Origin: Amycolatopsis rifamycinica | GTDB lineage: Bacteria; Actinomycetota; Actinomycetes; Mycobacteriales; Pseudonocardiaceae | NCBI RefSeq assembly: GCF_000695625.1 | Contig: NZ_JMQI01000058.1 | Span: forward strand, 1-64,000 | DNA length: 64,000 bases | Direction of reading: 5' to 3' | Part shown: piece by piece, positions 59,665 through 64,000 of the stretch | Layout of the letters: each line of letters starts with the position of its first letter | How positions within the stretch are numbered: the first letter of the stretch is position 1 | Program-made: the position numbers and the translations under genes | The notes under the pieces: generated by a model | What the model saw: the letters and a program-made list of their open reading frames with translations, nothing else | Database searches by the model: none | What the model was told of the DNA's origin: nothing

Positions 59665-62210
59665 GCACTGCCGCACCGCCGCGGAAGTTCGAGCGGCCCG
59701 CGCCGCGGCCCGAGCGTCCGCTTTCCGCCTGGCGCAGCAGCATCCTCGCCCCCGTGGCCGCCGGCGTCGCCACCCTCTGCGCCGCCACCTCGGTCACCAG
59801 CGTCGTCTCCGGGCTGGCCTGGTTCGGCTACCTCTTCGTCGCCGTCCTGCTGATCGGGGCCACCGGGCTCGCCCTGCGCTCGCTGCAGGTGCCGACCGTC
59901 CTGGTCGGCTTCGGGCAGCTGCTCGTCCTGCTCTTCCTCGTCACCGGCGCGTTCACCACGCACGGCATCCTCCAGGTCATCCCCGGCCCGGAAGCGTTTT
60001 CCGAGATCGGGACCACGCTGTCGGCCGCCGCCGAGCAGATCCGCGTCGGGCTGCCGCCGGTCGAGGGCAGCCAGCCGATCCTGTGCCTCGTCACCATCCT
60101 GATCGGGCTGGTCGCCGTCCTCGTCGACACGCTGACCGTGGCCGCCGCCGCGCCCGCGGCCACCGGGCTCGTGCTGCTGTGCGTCTACGCCGTGCCGGCC
60201 GCGCTCAGCGGGGAAATGCTGCCGTGGTGGACGTTCCTGCTCGGCGGCGCCGCGTTCGCCGCCCTGCTGGCCGTCGACGGCAACCACCGGCACCGCCGCT
60301 GGCGCACCCGAGAGGCCCCGGGCCGCAGCGGCAAACCGGCCGTGCTGTCCGCGCCGGTCGCGGTCGTCTGCGCGGCGATCGTGCTCGGCCTGCTGGGCGG
60401 GGCGATCACGTGGGTCGGCACGGTCGGGCGGATGCCGTTCGGCGACGGCGGCAACGGCCCCGGGACGGGCTCCGGCGGCTTCGGCATCCAGCCGTTCACC
60501 GAGCTGCGCGGCATGCTCGACCAGGGCTCCAACCGCGAATTGTTCAAGGTCCGCGGCCTCGGCACCGACCGGCGGCTGCTGCGCGCGATGACGCTGGACA
60601 CCTTCTACCCCAACAAGGGCTGGGGCCTGCACGACGAAGGCCGTTCGCAGCAGGGCATCCCGGTCGGGCCGCAGCTGCCGCCCGCCCCGGGCGACGACGG
60701 CACCGGCACCGCGCGCCGCATCGACGTCGAGCCGACGAGCTGGCGCGACAACTGGCTGCCCGTGTACGGCGCGCCGCGCGTGATCGACGGCGCCGGCACC
60801 AGCTACCTCTACGACCAGGTCAGCGGCACGGTGTTCACCACCCGCAGCGAATCGCCGCCGGCGTACACCGAATACGCGTCGCTGAAGGAACCGACGGCCG
60901 CCGAGCTGCGCGTCACCTCGCGGGCCGACGACCTGCCGCCGCGCTACCTCCAGATCGACCAGGTCGACCAGCGCGTCCGCACGAAGACCGAGCAGCTGAT
61001 CGCCGGTGCTTCCAACGACTTCGACCGGGCCTCGGCGATCTGGCGCTATTTCACGGCGCAGCAAGGCTTCGTCTACGACACCAAAACCGCGCCGGCGAAC
61101 GACGCCGACGCGCTCGCCGACTTCATCCTCAAGGGCAAGCGCGGGTTCTGCGAGCAGTTCGCGTCGGCGATGGCCGTGATGCTGCGCGTGGCGGGCATCC
61201 CGTCGCGGGTGGCGATCGGCTTCACCCCGGGTGTGCAGGTCAACGACTACCTGTCGATCACCACCCAGGACGCCCACGCGTGGGTCGAGGCGTACTTCGG
61301 CGACAAGGGCTGGGTGACGTTCGACCCGACGCCGCTGTCCGACGGCCGCGGCATCACCCCGTCGTACCTGCAGGCCGGCCCGCAGAACGGCAACCAGCCG
61401 GACGACACCCAGGTGGCGCCGAGCACGGTCCAGTCGAGCGCGGCGCCCACCGGCGTCCCGCGCGACAACGAACCGAACCTCCCGCCCCAGGCGGCGAAGG
61501 ACACTTCGGGCGGCGACGATTGGCTGTTCAACATCGCCCTGGCGCTCGCGGCGCTGGGCGCGGCCGCGCTGATCGCCGCGGCGCTGCTGCGCCGGGTGCT
61601 GAACCCCGGCCGCGCCGGTCCGGCCCCGTCGTCCGGGTCTGCGGCAGGCGACCGCAGCGAGGGCTCGCTCTTGGTCCGGGCCCCGGCGGCGGCACCATCC
61701 CGGTTCCAGGCGCTGCTCGGCTGGCTGCCCCTGGTGGCGGCGGGGTTGTGGATCATCGCGGTCGGCCTCCTGGCGGCGACGGTGGCCTGGTGGCTCGGCT
61801 TGGTGGTGGTGGTCCTGCTGCTCGCGGCGGCGGGCCCGGCACTGGCCCGCGAGGCGGTTCGCCGACGGCGCCTGCAGCGCATCGTCCAGCAGCAGTCGGG
61901 AGCGGCCGACGCGGCATGGGCGGAGCTGCGCGCGGAGTGCGCGGACCGCGGCTTGCCGATCCCGAGCAGCGACACGGTTCGCGTAGCAAGCCAGAAGCTG
62001 GCGGCGAAGCACCACCTCGACGACGAAGGCCGCGAGAGCCTGAGGACGGTCATCGGCGTCCTGGAGCGATCGTGGTACGGCGAGGACGACGCCCCCCAGC
62101 CGGACCTCCCCCCGGCCTTCGACGGCCTGCGGCGAAGCCTTCGCCGCAACGCGCCGCTCTCGTGGAAGGGCAAGCTCTTCCCCCGCTCGGTCTTCCGCAA
62201 CCGCGACTGA
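59661..62210 (+). CDS. Transglutaminase-like membrane protein (TgpA/DUF3488 type)
   Basis: 849 residues. About 7-8 N-terminal membrane helices (about 30-260), then the extracytoplasmic transglutaminase domain with catalytic Cys in KRGFCEQFASAMAVMLRVAG, His in DAHAWVEAYF and Asp in FDPTPLSDG, and a final membrane helix pair (about 615-715) with a cytoplasmic tail. Member of the MoxR-DUF58-TgpA trio; predicted to process or crosslink envelope proteins. ATG overlaps the small ORF stop (ATGA). Confidence 0.92.
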   Translation: MSTAAPPRKFERPAPRPERPLSAWRSSILAPVAAGVATLCAATSVTSVVSGLAWFGYLFVAVLLIGATGLALRSLQVPTVLVGFGQLLVLLFLVTGAFTTHGILQVIPGPEAFSEIGTTLSAAAEQIRVGLPPVEGSQPILCLVTILIGLVAVLVDTLTVAAAAPAATGLVLLCVYAVPAALSGEMLPWWTFLLGGAAFAALLAVDGNHRHRRWRTREAPGRSGKPAVLSAPVAVVCAAIVLGLLGGAITWVGTVGRMPFGDGGNGPGTGSGGFGIQPFTELRGMLDQGSNRELFKVRGLGTDRRLLRAMTLDTFYPNKGWGLHDEGRSQQGIPVGPQLPPAPGDDGTGTARRIDVEPTSWRDNWLPVYGAPRVIDGAGTSYLYDQVSGTVFTTRSESPPAYTEYASLKEPTAAELRVTSRADDLPPRYLQIDQVDQRVRTKTEQLIAGASNDFDRASAIWRYFTAQQGFVYDTKTAPANDADALADFILKGKRGFCEQFASAMAVMLRVAGIPSRVAIGFTPGVQVNDYLSITTQDAHAWVEAYFGDKGWVTFDPTPLSDGRGITPSYLQAGPQNGNQPDDTQVAPSTVQSSAAPTGVPRDNEPNLPPQAAKDTSGGDDWLFNIALALAALGAAALIAAALLRRVLNPGRAGPAPSSGSAAGDRSEGSLLVRAPAAAPSRFQALLGWLPLVAAGLWIIAVGLLAATVAWWLGLVVVVLLLAAAGPALAREAVRRRRLQRIVQQQSGAADAAWAELRAECADRGLPIPSSDTVRVASQKLAAKHHLDDEGRESLRTVIGVLERSWYGEDDAPQPDLPPAFDGLRRSLRRNAPLSWKGKLFPRSVFRNRD

Positions 62211-62241
62211 CCCCCGCTCCCGGCGACACTCCCGCGGAAAA

Positions 62242-62423
62242 GGCATCACCCGTGATCCGCAAGGCATCACGTGTGTCTGGAGGGGCATCACGCGTGATCA
62301 GCCGGGCATCATCCTGATGCCCCTCCAGTCACGAGAGATGCCCCTCCAGACACGCGAGATGCCTCTCCCATCACGGGAGATGCCTCCTCAGTCACGGGAG
62401 ATGCCCCTCGGCGCACGCGAGTG
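62242..62423. repeat. 21-bp-period palindromic repeat array (copy 2)
   Basis: Eight units, nearly all exactly 21 bp. Four in the orientation AGGCATCACCCGTGATCCGC, then four inverted (AGTCACGAGAGATGCCCCTC). The switch is a perfect palindrome GGGCATCA-TCC-TGATGCCC at 62304-62322. Same family as the array at 54340-54522. No gene lies between 62211 and 62570. Confidence 0.85.
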
Positions 62424-62518
62424 CCGGTGCGAGGTGAGCGGCGGCGTCACCCGGGTGGGGGTCACCTACTGTTACCGCGCGCCGAAAGACCCGGGCTGGG
62501 GTGGGTGAGCACACAAGA

Positions 62519-62554
62519 AGATCCGCGTCCCCCCGTTCGGTGGGACGCGGATCT
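62519..62554. terminator. Bidirectional terminator hairpin
   Basis: AGATCCGCGTCCC (62519-62531) and GGGACGCGGATCT (62542-62554) form a perfect 13-bp stem with a 10-base loop, followed on the plus strand by CTTTGGTCTTT. It separates the convergent transglutaminase and DUF3040 genes. Confidence 0.85.
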
Positions 62555-62570
62555 CTTTGGTCTTTCCGCT

Positions 62571-62975
62571 CTACTGCTCCTCGAAGCGCTGGCGGAAGCG
62601 CTCCTCCATCCTCTGGGTGAAGGAACTCCGGCGACCCGATGGCTTTCCACCGCGCGCACCCGGTCCACCGCCCTTGCCGTCTCCGTCGGCGCCGTGCCGA
62701 ATCGATGTGACGGCCATCATGACTCCGAAGAACATCACGAGGAACCCGAGCACGCTGATCAGCGGGATGTCGGCCACCCGGAACTGCGGCACCACCACGC
62801 CCAGCACCAGCAGGGCCACGCCCACTACGAACAGGGCGATGCCCTGAATACGCCGTCGGCGAGCGGGGCGACGCAACCGGGTGCCACGCACCGTGGATGC
62901 GAACTTGGGGTCCTCGGCATAGAGCTCGCGCTCGATCTGATCGAGCAGCCGCTGCTCATGCTCGGAGAGTGGCAT
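62571..62975 (-). CDS. DUF3040 family membrane protein
   Basis: 134 residues. Opens MPLSEHEQRLLDQIERELYA, the DUF3040 signature. A basic RRPARRRR stretch precedes two membrane helices (about 46-62 GIALFVVGVALLVLGVVV and 72-91 PLISVLGFLVMFFGVMMAVT). The rest is a basic Gly/Arg-rich cytoplasmic tail. DUF3040 proteins are an actinobacterial family of unknown function, often near dcw or polymerase IV genes. Confidence 0.92.
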   Translation of the reverse strand: MPLSEHEQRLLDQIERELYAEDPKFASTVRGTRLRRPARRRRIQGIALFVVGVALLVLGVVVPQFRVADIPLISVLGFLVMFFGVMMAVTSIRHGADGDGKGGGPGARGGKPSGRRSSFTQRMEERFRQRFEEQ

Positions 62976-63225
62976 CTTTCCTCCTCCGGCACAGCTGTCG
63001 CGGGCGCCGGGCCGCGCAACGTCCTGGACCCAACAGCCAACCCCAGGCGGGGTGGCACTGTCCAGGATACGAGGCCCACGCCCGCACGACTACCCGATCC
63101 CGCATCCAGTAGGGATCGAATTGGGCTAAATCCCGCCCGACGGGGGTTGCGGACGGTCACCGTCGCCGATCGTGACCGTTTTGCCGCCCCGCCGCCATTG
63201 TGGGGGAAGGTCACCAAGCCGAAGA
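62976..63225. other. 250-bp gap between DUF3040 and dinB
   Basis: Holds the DUF3040 promoter and the end of dinB. The inverted segment GGTCACCGT/ATCACCGTCC and CGATCGTGACCG at about 63158-63180 gives several TCACSGT-type half-sites, but no confident site was recognised. Confidence 0.3.
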
Positions 63226-64000
63226 TCACCGTCCGTTCTCCCGCGGCCCCAGCAGCGACGCGGGCCGTATCGCCGCCGACCCGAACTTCGACCGCGCGAC
63301 GTCGGCCGCCACCTCCGCGTCCCGCCAGCGCGGTGCCGGCGAGTCGAACACCAGCTGCTCCCCCGCCTCCCCCGTGTCCAGCCCTTCGACGCGGACGCCG
63401 ATCAGCCGCACCGCCCCGGTCGGCGCGTGCTCGGCGAGCAGCGCCACGGCCACCGCGTGGATCTCGCGCGCCACGTCCGTCGCCGAAACCAGCGTGCGGG
63501 CCCGCGTGATCGTCCGGAAGTCCGCGAACCGCACCTTGATCGAGACCGTCCGGCCGCGCACCCCTCGCGCCCGCAACGTCGCCCCGACCCGCTCGGACAG
63601 GCGAAGCAGCTCCAGCCCCAGCGACGCCCGGTCGTGCCGGTCGACGTCGAACGTGTGCTCCGCCCCGATCGACTTCTCCGGCGAATCGACCACCACCGCC
63701 CGCTCGTCCACCCCGTGCGCGAGCCGGTACAGGTGCTCGCCGATCGCGGTCCCCAGCGATTTCTTCAGCCGCTCCGGCGGGAACGTGGCGACGTCGGCGA
63801 TCGTCGCCAGGCCCAGGCGCCGCAGGTGCTCCTCGGTCCGCGCGCCGACGCCCCACAGCGCCGACACCGGCAGCGGGTGCAGGAAGTCCAGCGTCTCCGC
63901 CGCCGGCACGACGACCACGCCGTCCGGCTTCGCCATCCCCGACGCCAGCTTCGCGACGAACTTGACCTTCGCCACCCCCACCGAGCAGGTGATCCCGTGT
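63226..64000 (-). CDS. dinB: DNA polymerase IV, 5' part outside window
   Basis: About 258 residues of a Y-family polymerase. SVGVAKVKFVAKLASGMAKP (palm), WGVGARTEEHLRRLGLATIA (helix-hairpin-helix in the thumb), and RTVSIKVRFADFRTITRART (little finger) are standard DinB. The N-terminal palm with the catalytic acids lies beyond 64000. The C-terminus DVARSKFGSAAIRPASLLGP is the actinobacterial ending. Translesion synthesis role. Confidence 0.94.
   Translation of the reverse strand, partial: HGITCSVGVAKVKFVAKLASGMAKPDGVVVVPAAETLDFLHPLPVSALWGVGARTEEHLRRLGLATIADVATFPPERLKKSLGTAIGEHLYRLAHGVDERAVVVDSPEKSIGAEHTFDVDRHDRASLGLELLRLSERVGATLRARGVRGRTVSIKVRFADFRTITRARTLVSATDVAREIHAVAVALLAEHAPTGAVRLIGVRVEGLDTGEAGEQLVFDSPAPRWRDAEVAADVARSKFGSAAIRPASLLGPRENGR

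Overview
The window is very GC-rich DNA from an actinomycete. Gene density is high, stop/start overlaps of 1 to 4 bases are common, GTG and TTG starts are frequent, and some promoters look leaderless. The mix of a mycobacterial-type dcw cluster with type VII secretion accessory genes (EspG, PPE-like, DUF3558) points to Pseudonocardiales, most likely an Amycolatopsis-like organism. That taxonomic call is inference.

Positions 1-16,500 are accessory: a medium-chain reductase behind a double operator, an alpha/beta hydrolase, a SARP/BTAD regulator, a MerR-controlled reductase, a decayed dnaB-like helicase (about 6070-6800), RecQ, a LysR/epimerase pair, and a PadR-ATPase-permease operon. Positions 16,709-21,672 form one coupled operon: DrrA-like ATPase, permease, streptophobe-type membrane protein, OmpR response regulator and histidine kinase. 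Positions 23,820-29,456 hold a quinate/shikimate catabolic locus: a QsuB-type 3-dehydroshikimate dehydratase, a shikimate/quinate dehydrogenase, a TetR regulator, an MBL lactonase-like enzyme and an MHS-family transporter.

Positions 29,650-39,000 are the most unusual part. A 354-residue protein couples an eCIS-type N-terminal motif to a cytidine-deaminase-like toxin domain (HAE plus PCxxC). A CGNR regulator and an MFS exporter diverge around a long inverted repeat. A 386-bp IS481 remnant with perfect ends and target duplication sits exactly at the MFS stop codon. Next to it is a compact two-gene locus, a 57-residue peptide with a duplicated motif followed by a PqqD-like/ThiF (MccB/PaaA-like) enzyme, which I consider the best candidate for an undescribed RiPP system. 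A MerR/imine-reductase-like pair, a vanadium haloperoxidase and an NmrA-type gene follow.

Positions 39,059-54,049 are the dcw cell-wall/division cluster on the minus strand: mraZ-rsmH-ftsL-ftsI-murE-murF-mraY-murD-ftsW-murG-murC-ftsQ. It has a four-box MraZ operator and a structured RNA (mraW motif-like) between mraZ and rsmH. ftsZ, normally just after ftsQ, is absent from the window. Beyond it lie a small type VII-like operon (EspG, PPE-like, DUF3558 lipoprotein, 116-residue protein), a divergent MoxR-DUF58-transglutaminase operon with a 42-bp minisatellite ORF inserted in it, a DUF3040 gene, and the 3' part of dinB. Two related 21-bp-period palindromic repeat arrays flank this last segment.
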